Positions 24,450-32,676 of a stretch of 38,565 bases of DNA are shown piece after piece. The position numbers and the translations under genes were made by a program. Numbering within the stretch: position 1 is the first letter of the stretch; every line of letters begins with the position of its first letter. The DNA is taken from positions 1 through 38,565 of the forward strand of contig CALFSV010000136.1 of NCBI GenBank assembly GCA_937916485.1, given 5' to 3'. The stretch comes from an uncultured Paracoccaceae bacterium (GTDB lineage Bacteria; Pseudomonadota; Alphaproteobacteria; Rhodobacterales; Rhodobacteraceae). The notes beneath the pieces were generated by a model. The model was not told the origin of the DNA. It did no database searches and saw only the letters and a program-made list of their open reading frames with translations.

Positions 24450-25705
24450 CAGCCCAGCCTTTGCAACAGGCTACGGGTCGCGGTACCGGTGATGGGAAGT
24501 CTGTTTGCCGCCTCATAGGCCCGAATGGCGGCCTCGGTATTGGGGCCGATGACGCCGTCGGTCCCTTGGGTGTTAAAACCGGCCGCTGTCAGCCGCTCTT
24601 GTATCCTGCGCCGGTCGGCCTGCGTCAGGCCATTGGCGTCAGGGGCAAAGTCGCCCTGAATCGACGGCCGGCCCAGTAGTCGGTCGGACAGGTGACCGAC
24701 ACCGATGACGTATTTCTCAGAGTTGTTGTAGCGGGCGATGACCGCAAAGTTGCGAAAAATCATAAAGGCAGGACCGGTCGACCCATCAGGCAAAAGGATC
24801 GCCGCCGATCCATAGTCGGGCAGGGCGCGGCCCCGCATGTCCCGGACCCCAAGGCTGGCCCATTCGGACGTGCTGCGGGTCGCGGATCGGCCTGCAAGCG
24901 CAGTATTGAACCCCGGCGGAAGCCGGACCTCGATGCCCCAGGGTTGACCGCGGGTCCAGCCAGAGCGGGCGAGGTACGCGCCGGTCGACGCAAGGGCGTC
25001 CGTTGGATCGTCCGCCCAGATGTCGCGCCTGCCGTCGCCCCGGAAATCCACAGCATAGGCCTCGTATGAGGTCGGGATGAATTGAGTGTGGCCAATCGCC
25101 CCTGCCCAGCTGCCTGTCATGCGGCTTGGGGCAATGTCGCCGTTTTGCAGGATGCGCAGGGCGGCCAGAAGCTGTCCCTGGAAAAAGCTTGCCCGGCTGC
25201 CCTCGTAGGCCAACGTCGAGGTGGCTGAGATCACAGGGATGTTGCCCCGCCGGGTGCCATACCTGCTTTCCAATCCCCACACAGAGGCGAGGACATGCGC
25301 CTCTACCCCATAGCGCGCTTCGACCTCGGTCAACAGGCTACCATAGCCCGCGAGGTTCTGTTGCCCTAGCCCGATCCTGTCAGTTGAGGCGGCGATAGCC
25401 AGATAGTCCTCAAGCGTGCGGGTGGTTTCGGTCTGGTTGCGGTCCCGTTCGATCACGCCCGGAATAAAGCCCGCAAATGAGAAGGCTGTGTCAAAGGTGC
25501 GTTCAGCAATCCCGCTGGAAACGGCCCGGGGGCGAAACCCGGCAACCCAGGCATCCCAACCAGCGTTGGGGACGGTCGGCAAGGCAGGCGTCTCGGCGGC
25601 GCGTGCGGTCTCCAGCGCCGCATTGCTGGGCACACCGCCCCGGCTGCAGCCCGTCAGTCCGAGGGCCAAAAGCCCCAAGACCACCTGTCGTCGTGTCTGC
25701 TTCAT
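24449..25705 (-). CDS. MltB-type lytic murein transglycosylase, lipoprotein
   Basis: This is a paralogue of the downstream gene with the same domain order, 418 residues long. The start at 25705 gives a clear lipoprotein signal, KQTRRQVVLGLLALGLTGC, with lipidated Cys20; the next residues are Ser-Arg, which predicts the outer membrane by the E. coli rule. The catalytic Glu146 is in VWGLESRYG. MTGSWAGAIGHTQFIPTSYEAY and FRGDGRRDIWADDPTDALAS match the paralogue closely. The C-terminal PG_binding_1 domain reads TQGTDGVIGPNTEAAIRAYE. An outer-membrane copy coupled to a soluble copy resembles the MltB membrane/soluble pair of E. coli, made here by two genes. A longer in-frame start at 25756 would lose the lipobox arrangement. 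Confidence 0.94.
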   Translation of the reverse strand: MKQTRRQVVLGLLALGLTGCSRGGVPSNAALETARAAETPALPTVPNAGWDAWVAGFRPRAVSSGIAERTFDTAFSFAGFIPGVIERDRNQTETTRTLEDYLAIAASTDRIGLGQQNLAGYGSLLTEVEARYGVEAHVLASVWGLESRYGTRRGNIPVISATSTLAYEGSRASFFQGQLLAALRILQNGDIAPSRMTGSWAGAIGHTQFIPTSYEAYAVDFRGDGRRDIWADDPTDALASTGAYLARSGWTRGQPWGIEVRLPPGFNTALAGRSATRSTSEWASLGVRDMRGRALPDYGSAAILLPDGSTGPAFMIFRNFAVIARYNNSEKYVIGVGHLSDRLLGRPSIQGDFAPDANGLTQADRRRIQERLTAAGFNTQGTDGVIGPNTEAAIRAYEAANRLPITGTATRSLLQRLG

Positions 25706-25807
25706 CCTGCCGTCCCCGTCTGATGCGAGTCTTGGGCAAAGGATAGCCCAGATCACCCGATCTAGAAACCAGAGGTTGAATAGGTGGGCGTCTTCTTGCC
25801 CGGCGGG

Positions 25808-28099
25808 CTAGCGACGTGTTCGGTTGACCTTGCGCTTGACCTTATCCGCCTTTGCACGGGCGGCACCGACCTTGCGGCGGGGAGGCTTGCCTTTGCCTGT
25901 TCCCCGGCCCGGTCCCCTGCCTCTTCCCCTGCCGTTGCCTGGCCCCTTGGGCATGATCTGCTCGTCAAGTTTGACCAGATCTGCGATCAACCCTCCCGAG
26001 ATCGGGGCGGCCTCTGTCAGTTTCACGGTTACCTTCTGGCCAAGCCCGATGACGGTGCCAGTGTCCGCGCCCATCAAGGTCTGACTGTCAGCGTCAAAGT
26101 GAAAGAATTCGGCCCCAAGGGTCCGGATCGGGATCAGGGCATCGGCACCTGTTTCATCCAGCTTTACGAATACTCCGAAGCGCGCAATGCCACTGATCCG
26201 GCCTGTCATCTCGGCCCCGATCCGGTCGGACAGAAACGCGGCCAGATAGCGGTCCGTCGTATCCCGTTCGGCCATCATAGAGCGGCGTTCAGCCTCGCTG
26301 ATTTGCTGGGCCGTCTGGTCAAGGTGATCGATATCCTCGGGCGATAGGCCATCTTTGCCCCAGTGATGGGCGGTGATCAGGCCCCGATGCACGATGAGGT
26401 CAGAATAGCGCCGGATGGGCGAGGTAAAATGGGCGTAATTGCGAAGGGCGAGGCCAAAGTGGCCAAAATTTTCGGCGTTGTAATAGGCCTGTGTCATCGC
26501 CCGAAGGGTGGACATGTTGATGACTTCGTCGTGGTCCGTCCCTTCGGCCTGCGCCAAGAGCCGGTTGAGGTGCGACGTGTGCAGCACCTGCCCCTTGGCC
26601 AGCGTCATGCCGGATGCCGACGCGATCTCGCGCAGGGCATCAAGCTTTTCAGGGCTTGGCTCTTCGTGGACCCGGAACAGGAGCGGGGTCTTTTTTGCGA
26701 TCAGCGTCTCGGCGGCAGCGACATTGGCCAGCACCATGAACTCTTCGATCAGCCGGTGCGCGTCGAGGCGGTCCTTGTAGCCGATGGACTCGATCGTGCC
26801 TTGCTCGGTCAGGACAATCTTGCGTTCGGGCAGGTCCAGATCCAGCGGCTGACGGGCTGCGCGGGCCTTGGCCAAGGCCTCGTAAGCCGCATAAAGCGGC
26901 CGCAGGACCGGGTCGAGCAATGGGGCGGTCTTGTCCGAGGGATTGCCATCGATCGCCTCCTGCACCTCTTCATACGCTAGGGACGCGACAGAGCGCATGA
27001 GGCCGCGGGTAAACCGATGCTCGATCTTGTTGCCCTGGGCGTCGATCCGCATCCGGACGGCGATACAGGCCCGCGCGACCCCTTCGTGGAGCGAACACAG
27101 GTCGCCCGACAACCTATCTGGCAGCATCGGCACCACCCGATCGGGAAAATAGGTGGAGTTCCCGCGCATCCGCGCCTCGCGGTCGAGGGCAGAGCCAGGC
27201 GTGACGTAATGGGCGACATCTGCGATGGCGACCCAAAGCACAAAGCCGCCAGGGTTGCCCAGGTCCGGGTCGTGCTGGGCGAGCACGGCGTCGTCGCGGT
27301 CGCGGGCGTCGGCGGGGTCGATGGTCAGAAGCGGGACGTCACGCAGGTCTTCGCGTCCGTCCAGACCGGCAGGCTCTGCCGCGTCAGCCTCGGCCATAAC
27401 GGCATCGGGGAAGTGGTCGGGGATACCGTGTTGATGAATGGCGATCAGGCTGACCGCCTTTGGCGCGGAGGGATCGCCCAGACGGCTGATGATACGAGCC
27501 TTGGGAAGGCCAAGGCGACCCTTGGGGCCCGCCTGTTCAGCCTCGACCAGTTCGCCGTCCCGGGCGCCCTGTTCGTTCCCGGCAGGCACCACCCATTGCT
27601 TGTCAGAGCCCTTTTCGATGGGCAGGATGCGCCCCCCTTCGGAGCCTTTGCGATAGACCCCCAGTATCTGCAGCGGGTTCGTCCCGATCTTTCGGATCAG
27701 CCGGGCTGTGTGGGTATGGTCTTCTTCGCCGGGGGTTTCGGTCAGGCGGGCGAGGATGCGGTCGCCGCCCCCGATGGCGTCGGCGGCGCGGGGCAACACG
27801 AGAATGCGAGGCTCTGCCCCTTCACCGGACCATTCAAGCGGCCGGGCGAAGAGGTCGCCCTGATCGTCTGGATCCAGCACCTGCAGAACCGAAACAGGAG
27901 GCAGGCGGTCCGAGTCGCGGTAGGATTTGCCACGTTTGGCCAGTTGACCTTCGTCCTCAAGCTCTTTCAGGAGCCTTTTAAGGTCGATTCTTGCGGCGCC
28001 CTTGATCCCGAAGGCCTTGGCGATGTCGCGTTTGGCGGTCAGGGCGGGATTGTCCGCGATCCATTGCAGGATGGCGTCTTTGGTTGGGATCTGGCTCAT
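25808..28099 (-). CDS. rnr: ribonuclease R
   Basis: RNase R is a processive 3'-5' exoribonuclease that degrades structured RNA. The 763-residue product has an N-terminal winged-helix segment (about 1-65), cold-shock/OB domains (about 70-230), and the RNB catalytic domain (about 245-580). The catalytic Asp261, Asp267, Asp269 and Asp270 lie in TIDPADARDRDDAV, and the S1 domain is at about 635-715. It ends in about 45 residues of low complexity rich in Gly, Arg and Lys (GRGRGRGPGRGTGKGK and a Lys/Arg-rich end), a basic tail likely to help RNA binding or unwinding. The start at 28099 has AGGAGAGG upstream; the ATG at 28114 is less likely. Confidence 0.97.
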   Translation of the reverse strand: MSQIPTKDAILQWIADNPALTAKRDIAKAFGIKGAARIDLKRLLKELEDEGQLAKRGKSYRDSDRLPPVSVLQVLDPDDQGDLFARPLEWSGEGAEPRILVLPRAADAIGGGDRILARLTETPGEEDHTHTARLIRKIGTNPLQILGVYRKGSEGGRILPIEKGSDKQWVVPAGNEQGARDGELVEAEQAGPKGRLGLPKARIISRLGDPSAPKAVSLIAIHQHGIPDHFPDAVMAEADAAEPAGLDGREDLRDVPLLTIDPADARDRDDAVLAQHDPDLGNPGGFVLWVAIADVAHYVTPGSALDREARMRGNSTYFPDRVVPMLPDRLSGDLCSLHEGVARACIAVRMRIDAQGNKIEHRFTRGLMRSVASLAYEEVQEAIDGNPSDKTAPLLDPVLRPLYAAYEALAKARAARQPLDLDLPERKIVLTEQGTIESIGYKDRLDAHRLIEEFMVLANVAAAETLIAKKTPLLFRVHEEPSPEKLDALREIASASGMTLAKGQVLHTSHLNRLLAQAEGTDHDEVINMSTLRAMTQAYYNAENFGHFGLALRNYAHFTSPIRRYSDLIVHRGLITAHHWGKDGLSPEDIDHLDQTAQQISEAERRSMMAERDTTDRYLAAFLSDRIGAEMTGRISGIARFGVFVKLDETGADALIPIRTLGAEFFHFDADSQTLMGADTGTVIGLGQKVTVKLTEAAPISGGLIADLVKLDEQIMPKGPGNGRGRGRGPGRGTGKGKPPRRKVGAARAKADKVKRKVNRTRR

Positions 28100-28141
28100 G
28101 GCCTCTCCTAGCATACCCCGTGGGGGGGCGTCATCGGCAAA

Positions 28142-28190
28142 CCCCGGGGCGCTGCCCCGGACCCCGGGATACTTTTGGCGAGATGAGGAT
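28142..28190. repeat. Rhodobacteraceae-type intergenic repeat, copy B
   Basis: Between dapE and rnr lies CCGGGGC (28144-28150)/GCCCCGG (28154-28160), a 7-bp stem with a GCT loop, followed by ACCCCGGGATACTTTTGG and AGATGAGG. The second half matches copy A at 15101-15142. The plus-strand hairpin plus T run looks terminator-like, yet both flanking genes are on the minus strand, so its role is not simple termination. Confidence 0.55.
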
Positions 28191-28191
28191 G

Positions 28192-29343
28192 TCAGGCGAA
28201 GTAATCGCGCAAGATCCTGCTGTAGATGGCCTTGAGTTGGTGGATCTGGTCGATGGCGACCCTTTCGTCGACCTGATGCATCGTTTTGCCCACCAGCCCG
28301 AACTCAACAACCGGGCAGTGATCCTTCACGAAGCGGGCATCCGAGGTGCCGCCCGATGTGGACAGGGCCGGCTTGACGCCGGTTTCCGCCTCGACCGCCC
28401 TGCCTATGAGGTCGGACAGGTCCCCGGGCGGTGTCACGAAGCTTTCGCCCGAGACCTTGACCCGCATCTCGATCTTGACGCCGAAAGCAGAGGCGGTGGC
28501 GTCGACTACTTTTTGCATCCAGTCGATCAGGGCGCTGCTGGTGTGATGGTCATTGAACCGGATGTTGACCGTGCTGCGGCACTGGGCGGGGACAACATTG
28601 GTGGCGGGGTTACCGGTGTCGATGGTCACGATGGCAAGGGAGGAGGGGTCGAAATGGTCCGAGCCGGCGTCAAGCTGGTGCGAGGCAAGCCGGTCCATCA
28701 GACGCGCCATGGCCGGCAAGGGATTGACGTAGAGCGATGGGTAGGCCGAATGCCCCTGCACGCCGGTGACAGTGAAGAAGGCATTGAGCGACCCGCGCCG
28801 CCCGATCTTCATCGCCTCACCCATGGTGTTGGGGCAGGTGGGTTCCCCGACGAGGCAGACCGACATCGCCTCGCCCGCCTCGGCCATCCAGTCGAGCAGG
28901 GCAGTGGTCCCATGCAGGGCGTCGCCCTCTTCGTCGCCGGTAATGGCCAGGATCACGGCCCCGTCGGGCGGCGTGTCGCGCACAAAGTCAATGGCCGCCG
29001 CGGCAAAGGCTGCGACCCCGGATTTCATGTCGGTAGAGCCGCGCCCATAGAGGTATCCGTCTTTGATTTCGGCCCCGAAGGGCGCGACGCTCCAGTCGTC
29101 TGGATTGCCCAGTGGCACCACGTCCGTATGCCCGTTGAAGCCAAAACTGCGATTGGCCCCCTGCCGCCCCCAGCGGGCAAAGAGATTGGCGATCCCTTCG
29201 CGGTCGACTCTCGTGCAGGTAAAACCGGCCGCCTCGAGCGCCTCTTGCAGGACCCCGAGGGCGCCACCTTCGACAGGCGTGATGGACGGGCATTGCACGA
29301 GAGCGGCCGTTAGGGCAACGGGATCGGTGGGGGAGTGGGTCAT
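28192..29343 (-). CDS. dapE: succinyl-diaminopimelate desuccinylase
   Basis: DapE hydrolyses N-succinyl-L,L-diaminopimelate to L,L-DAP, a step to lysine and the peptidoglycan cross-linker meso-DAP. The 383-residue M20 peptidase-family protein has metal ligand His72 in [11 protein letters not shown], bridging Asp105 in [10 protein letters not shown], and catalytic Glu138 with metal ligand Glu139 in ITGDEEGDA. The [10 protein letters not shown] and [14 protein letters not shown] stretches near the C-terminus are DapE hallmarks. The start at 29343 has AAAAGGAG upstream; the longer in-frame start at 29394 adds no similarity. The gene is separated from dapD by two Hint-family genes on the other strand. 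Confidence 0.97.
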   Translation of the reverse strand: MTHSPTDPVALTAALVQCPSITPVEGGALGVLQEALEAAGFTCTRVDREGIANLFARWGRQGANRSFGFNGHTDVVPLGNPDDWSVAPFGAEIKDGYLYGRGSTDMKSGVAAFAAAAIDFVRDTPPDGAVILAITGDEEGDALHGTTALLDWMAEAGEAMSVCLVGEPTCPNTMGEAMKIGRRGSLNAFFTVTGVQGHSAYPSLYVNPLPAMARLMDRLASHQLDAGSDHFDPSSLAIVTIDTGNPATNVVPAQCRSTVNIRFNDHHTSSALIDWMQKVVDATASAFGVKIEMRVKVSGESFVTPPGDLSDLIGRAVEAETGVKPALSTSGGTSDARFVKDHCPVVEFGLVGKTMHQVDERVAIDQIHQLKAIYSRILRDYFA

Positions 29344-29625
29344 TACAGCGGCTCCTTTTCCCTTTGAGGTAGCTGCGAGACGGCAGGGATGCAATCGCCA
29401 CTGTTGCGATGAGGTGACATGGGGCGGCTGTTCCGTGTGGCGTGGACCAAATACCAGTCAAGAAATCAAAATAACACAGTACCTTAGGAAAAACAAAACG
29501 ACCCGAGGCAGGGTAAACGCAAGACCTAAGGTGCAATAAAGCAGTCTGCACCAAATCTGGTATCTGGTATCGGGCACGCCCGGACCAGCGTTTGCATTTT
29601 GGCCTGGGCGAAAGCGGGGCACAGC
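29344..29625. promoter_or_regulatory. AT-rich divergent control region of dapE and the Hint gene
   Basis: These 282 bases have no gene. The stretch about 29446-29570 is clearly more AT-rich than its surroundings and packed with short repeats. ACCTTAGG (29481-29488) is inverted as CCTAAGGT (29525-29532). GGTGCA (29530-29535) is inverted as TGCACC (29547-29552). TCTGGTA is repeated in tandem (29556-29569), and ACCAAAT occurs at 29446 and 29550. This is a likely operator/promoter zone for the Hint operon; the dapE start is at the left end. Confidence 0.5.
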
Positions 29626-31206
29626 ATGGTTCAAGGCGTCGAACTTACTTACACCAATGCATCTGCAATGCAGATGGCTCAGACGATTTTCGGCAACGGG
29701 GTGCAGGTCGTCAGTGCCAGCTACTCAGGATCAAACTATTCGTCTGCCGTCTACTCGAACGGGAATGCCGTTTCACCCAACGTCGTTCCGGGCGACACCG
29801 GGGTCATCCTGTCGACGGGTCGCGCCTCTGACTTTACCAACCAGGGCGGTGGCTCCAACGATTCCACGTCGACATCGACGAATACGGGTGGCCAGAACAA
29901 CAACCCGGATTTCAATCCGATCGCGGGAACCTCGACCTACGATGCGTCATACTTGGACATGACATTCATCCCCACCGGGGATGTCATGACTATTCAGTTC
30001 GTGTTCTCGTCGGAGGAGTATCCCGAATACTCCAACTCGATCTACAACGATGTCGTCGGTGTCTGGGTGAATGGCGCGTTGGTGCCACTGTCGGTCACCG
30101 ACAGTGCAGCCTCGGTGACCGAGATCAACCAGACGGATAACGTCAACCTGTTCAACAACAACACGGCTGATCAGTTCAACACCGAGATGGACGGATTTAC
30201 CGTCACCATGACCTTGACCATTCCGGTTACATCGGGGGCCGAGAACACCTTCAGGATCGGTATCGCCGACACCTCTGACAGCAGCTACGACTCGAACCTG
30301 CTGATTGGTGGCAATTCCTTGCAGACCGTTCTGGTGGCCCAGGACGACGCCATGACGGTCATGGAGGGGCAAACCAAAGTCATCGACATTCTGGCAAACG
30401 ATGTGAACGTGACGGGCGGCACCCTTGTCGTCACGCACATCAACGGGCAGGCCGTGTCGGCGGGGGATACGATCACCCTTCTCACGGGGCAGGACGTCAC
30501 GCTGAACGCTGATGGGACCCTGACGATTGTCACGGATTCCGACAATGACAAGATCTCGTTCACCTACGGTGTGGAAAGCAAGGACGGCAGCGGCAACGTT
30601 CTTGAGAACGACGTGGGCTTTGTCACCGTCGATACGGTCCCCTGCTTTGTCGCAGGGACCCGGATCACGACGCCCAGGTGCGATGTCGCGGTCGAGACGT
30701 TGCGCCTGGGCGATCTGGTCCTGACCAAGGATGACGGTTTTCAGCCCCTGCGTTGGAGTGGGGAGCGCGAGGTCAGGGCCGAGGGTAAGCTGGCCCCGAT
30801 CCGCATCCTGGCAAATACGTTTGGCCGCCACGGGCAGTTGATGGTCTCACCGCTGCATCGGGTTTTGGTCTCCGGCAGCCAGGCCGAGCTTCTTTTTGGT
30901 GAGTCTGAGGTGCTGGTGGCCGTTCGGGACCTTGTGAACGACGTAAGCATTCGGCCCGTTGAGGGTGGCCATGTCACCTACGTTCATTTGATGTTTGACC
31001 AGCATCAGGTGGTCTTTGCAGAAGGCCTAGGTACCGAAAGCTTCCTACCCGGCCCGCAGACCAAGTCCCTGTTCGAGAGGGAAGCGGTCGAGGAAATTTG
31101 CTCGATCTTTCCCGAGCTCGATCCCGAGACGGGCGAGGGATATGGTCCGGCGGCCCGCCGCATATTGCGCCGCTATGAGGCACAGTTGTTGGTCAAGGCG
31201 GCTTAA
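29626..31206 (+). CDS. choice-of-anchor-L / Ig-like / Hint-domain surface or secreted protein
   Basis: This 526-residue protein joins three modules. Residues about 10-235 match the choice-of-anchor L domain: VQVVSASYSGSNYSSAVYSN, GVILSTGRASDF, and FVFSSEEYPEYSNSIYNDVVGVWVNG. Residues about 236-337 look like a cadherin/Ig-like repeat with Asp-rich loops (DILANDVN, NADGTLTIVTDSDND). Residues about 340-475 are a Rhodobacterales-type Hint domain with nucleophile Cys340 (CFVAGTRITTP), LRLGDLVLTKDDGFQPLRW, His411 (SPLHRVLV) and TYVHLMFDQHQVVFAEG. Hint domains self-cleave; the role here is unknown. No Sec signal peptide is visible, so export by a type I system or similar is possible. I chose the ATG at 29626; an in-frame TTG at 29599 is the alternative. 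Confidence 0.88.
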   Translation: MVQGVELTYTNASAMQMAQTIFGNGVQVVSASYSGSNYSSAVYSNGNAVSPNVVPGDTGVILSTGRASDFTNQGGGSNDSTSTSTNTGGQNNNPDFNPIAGTSTYDASYLDMTFIPTGDVMTIQFVFSSEEYPEYSNSIYNDVVGVWVNGALVPLSVTDSAASVTEINQTDNVNLFNNNTADQFNTEMDGFTVTMTLTIPVTSGAENTFRIGIADTSDSSYDSNLLIGGNSLQTVLVAQDDAMTVMEGQTKVIDILANDVNVTGGTLVVTHINGQAVSAGDTITLLTGQDVTLNADGTLTIVTDSDNDKISFTYGVESKDGSGNVLENDVGFVTVDTVPCFVAGTRITTPRCDVAVETLRLGDLVLTKDDGFQPLRWSGEREVRAEGKLAPIRILANTFGRHGQLMVSPLHRVLVSGSQAELLFGESEVLVAVRDLVNDVSIRPVEGGHVTYVHLMFDQHQVVFAEGLGTESFLPGPQTKSLFEREAVEEICSIFPELDPETGEGYGPAARRILRRYEAQLLVKAA

Positions 31207-31209
31207 CCT

Positions 31210-32316
31210 GTGACAGGCCTGCCCCTCAAATGGATCGCGCTGCGCGACTGGTTGTCCGAGCAGGGTCATCTGTTCGGGCCGGCCGACGCCGCCGCCCAAC
31301 CCAACCCCGCGCTGCCCTTGCAACAGGGCACCGTCCTGATCGAATTCCACCACGAACCGACAAAGTCCCCGAAGAACATTGTCAGGTATAGCCGTAGGGA
31401 CCCTTCTCCGGCGGTGCTGACCCTCCGGCTTGATCCCGATGGGACCTTGGCCCTGCTGCGGCGTCAGGGCGCGCGGGACGCGCTTTATGCCCTATCCCTT
31501 CCACAGTTGTTGTCGGGGGAAGGGGCGCAGGTGCAATATGGTTGGGACCTGCCGCGTAACACTGGATTTCTGGTGGTCACCCTGCCCTTTCGGGGTATTA
31601 CCCGCATCATCGAATTGCCAGGTGCCCTCCCATTGGAGCATAGGGATATCGCGGGGTTGGCCGGGGCCGCCTTCCAAGGGGGGCCGGGACTGGAGCGGAT
31701 TGCGATTGCCGAGGGTTTGGCACCTGTCGGACCGATGCCCGCATTACCGGGAAACGGATTTGTCCCGACACCGGGCGGTCCGGTCCGTCTGGACGCCCTG
31801 ACACCTGGGATGCGGATCATCGCAGCCGATGGTGAACCGGCTGAGGTGACCTGGGCCGGGCACGTCCATTTGCCGGCCGGGGGCCTCAATGCCCCGTGCC
31901 TCTTGCGTGCCCCCTACTTTGGCCTGAACGGCGATCTCATCGTCAGTGCTGGCGCGGTGATGCGTCTGCAGGGGGCCGAAGTGGAGTATCTGTTTGGACG
32001 CCCCGATGTGTCAGTCGTCGTGCGGGACCTTGTCGATGACATCCGAATCTTGCCGGTTTCGGCCATGCATGAACTGGCAAATCCCATGGTGCAGCCGTTT
32101 CACCAAGTCCTTCTGAACAGGCGGGTTCCCATCGTCCTGTCCGGCGCGGTGTTCGAAACTTTGGACACCTCAGCCCTTCGGACCAACCCTGTCCTATGGA
32201 AGTGGTCCGTTATGAACGCCCTTGAACCGGCAGTGCTGCCCCAAGCAGGGGCCGTCCGCCCGCCCATCTTACGAGACTATGAAGCACTAAGTCTGCGTCA
32301 GATGCGGGCAGCCTAG
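31210..32316 (+). CDS. Hint-related protein with degenerate Hint domain
   Basis: The GTG start lies three bases after the stop of the Hint gene, with AAGGCGG upstream, so it is translationally linked. Residues about 40-170 form a beta-rich domain with alternating strands (TVLIEFHH, VLTLRLDPDGTLALL, GFLVVTLPFRGITRIIELPG). Residues about 183-310 align in order with the neighbour's Hint domain: GFVPTPGGPVRLDALTPGMRIIAADGEPAEVTWAGHV, LRAPYFGLNGDLIVSAGAVMRL, LFGRPDVSVVVRDLVDDI and FHQVLL. The nucleophile Cys is replaced (GFVPT for CFVAGT), and the His of the SPLHR motif is Val. It therefore should not self-cleave. A role as partner or substrate of the first protein is inference. Confidence 0.75.
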   Translation: MTGLPLKWIALRDWLSEQGHLFGPADAAAQPNPALPLQQGTVLIEFHHEPTKSPKNIVRYSRRDPSPAVLTLRLDPDGTLALLRRQGARDALYALSLPQLLSGEGAQVQYGWDLPRNTGFLVVTLPFRGITRIIELPGALPLEHRDIAGLAGAAFQGGPGLERIAIAEGLAPVGPMPALPGNGFVPTPGGPVRLDALTPGMRIIAADGEPAEVTWAGHVHLPAGGLNAPCLLRAPYFGLNGDLIVSAGAVMRLQGAEVEYLFGRPDVSVVVRDLVDDIRILPVSAMHELANPMVQPFHQVLLNRRVPIVLSGAVFETLDTSALRTNPVLWKWSVMNALEPAVLPQAGAVRPPILRDYEALSLRQMRAA

Positions 32317-32317
32317 G

Positions 32318-32665
32318 TCAGGATTTTTTCGACCCGGGGGCTTCGTCGTAGAACGGGGTCATCTGGGCGACGATGACACTGTTTTCGTCGAGCGCCCGCT
32401 GCATCAAGGCCTGTTCGTCCGCGTCGATGTCGTGACCTTCGGCAAGCCTCTCTTCCAGTGTGCCATAGCCCGATACGTCCAGAGGGGCGAGTTCGGCCTG
32501 CTTGAGGATGGCAACAGTTTCGCGCACCGCCTCGGCCTCGTCTATTCCGCTGGCATAGCACATCAGCGCCGCCCCGGTGGCCCCGTCAGGCAGGCCGTCG
32601 CCTTTGCGGCGGCCCACCTCGACCAGCAGGGTGTAGACCTGTTGCTTGCTTCCTGGTTTGGGCAT
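32318..32665 (-). CDS. small conserved protein of unknown function next to dapD
   Basis: The 115-residue product has no signal peptide or membrane segment. It is predicted mixed alpha/beta: QQVYTLLVEVGRRKGDG at the start, GATGAALMCYASGIDEAEAVRETVAILKQAELAPLDVSGYG in the middle, and an acidic second half. GGGA lies just before the ATG. It begins 11 bases after dapD ends, on the same strand, so it is in the dapD operon. I do not recognise a family with a known activity. Its stop lies one base from the end of the convergent pseudo-Hint gene. It may accompany the DAP pathway, but this is only positional. Confidence 0.75.
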   Translation of the reverse strand: MPKPGSKQQVYTLLVEVGRRKGDGLPDGATGAALMCYASGIDEAEAVRETVAILKQAELAPLDVSGYGTLEERLAEGHDIDADEQALMQRALDENSVIVAQMTPFYDEAPGSKKS

Positions 32666-32676
32666 GATTGTCCCGA

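Noticed and set aside
27017..28111. Long 364-codon plus-strand frame inside rnr
   Set aside because: It is the mirror of the RNase R coding frame, with no ribosome site or family similarity.
28084..29313. Long 409-codon plus-strand frame over dapE
   Set aside because: It is antisense to dapE, which has all its metal ligands; the frame begins inside the intergenic repeat.
32317..32335. T run just after the pseudo-Hint gene as an intrinsic terminator
   Set aside because: No stable hairpin precedes the six Ts, and the Ts are part of the convergent gene's last codons.
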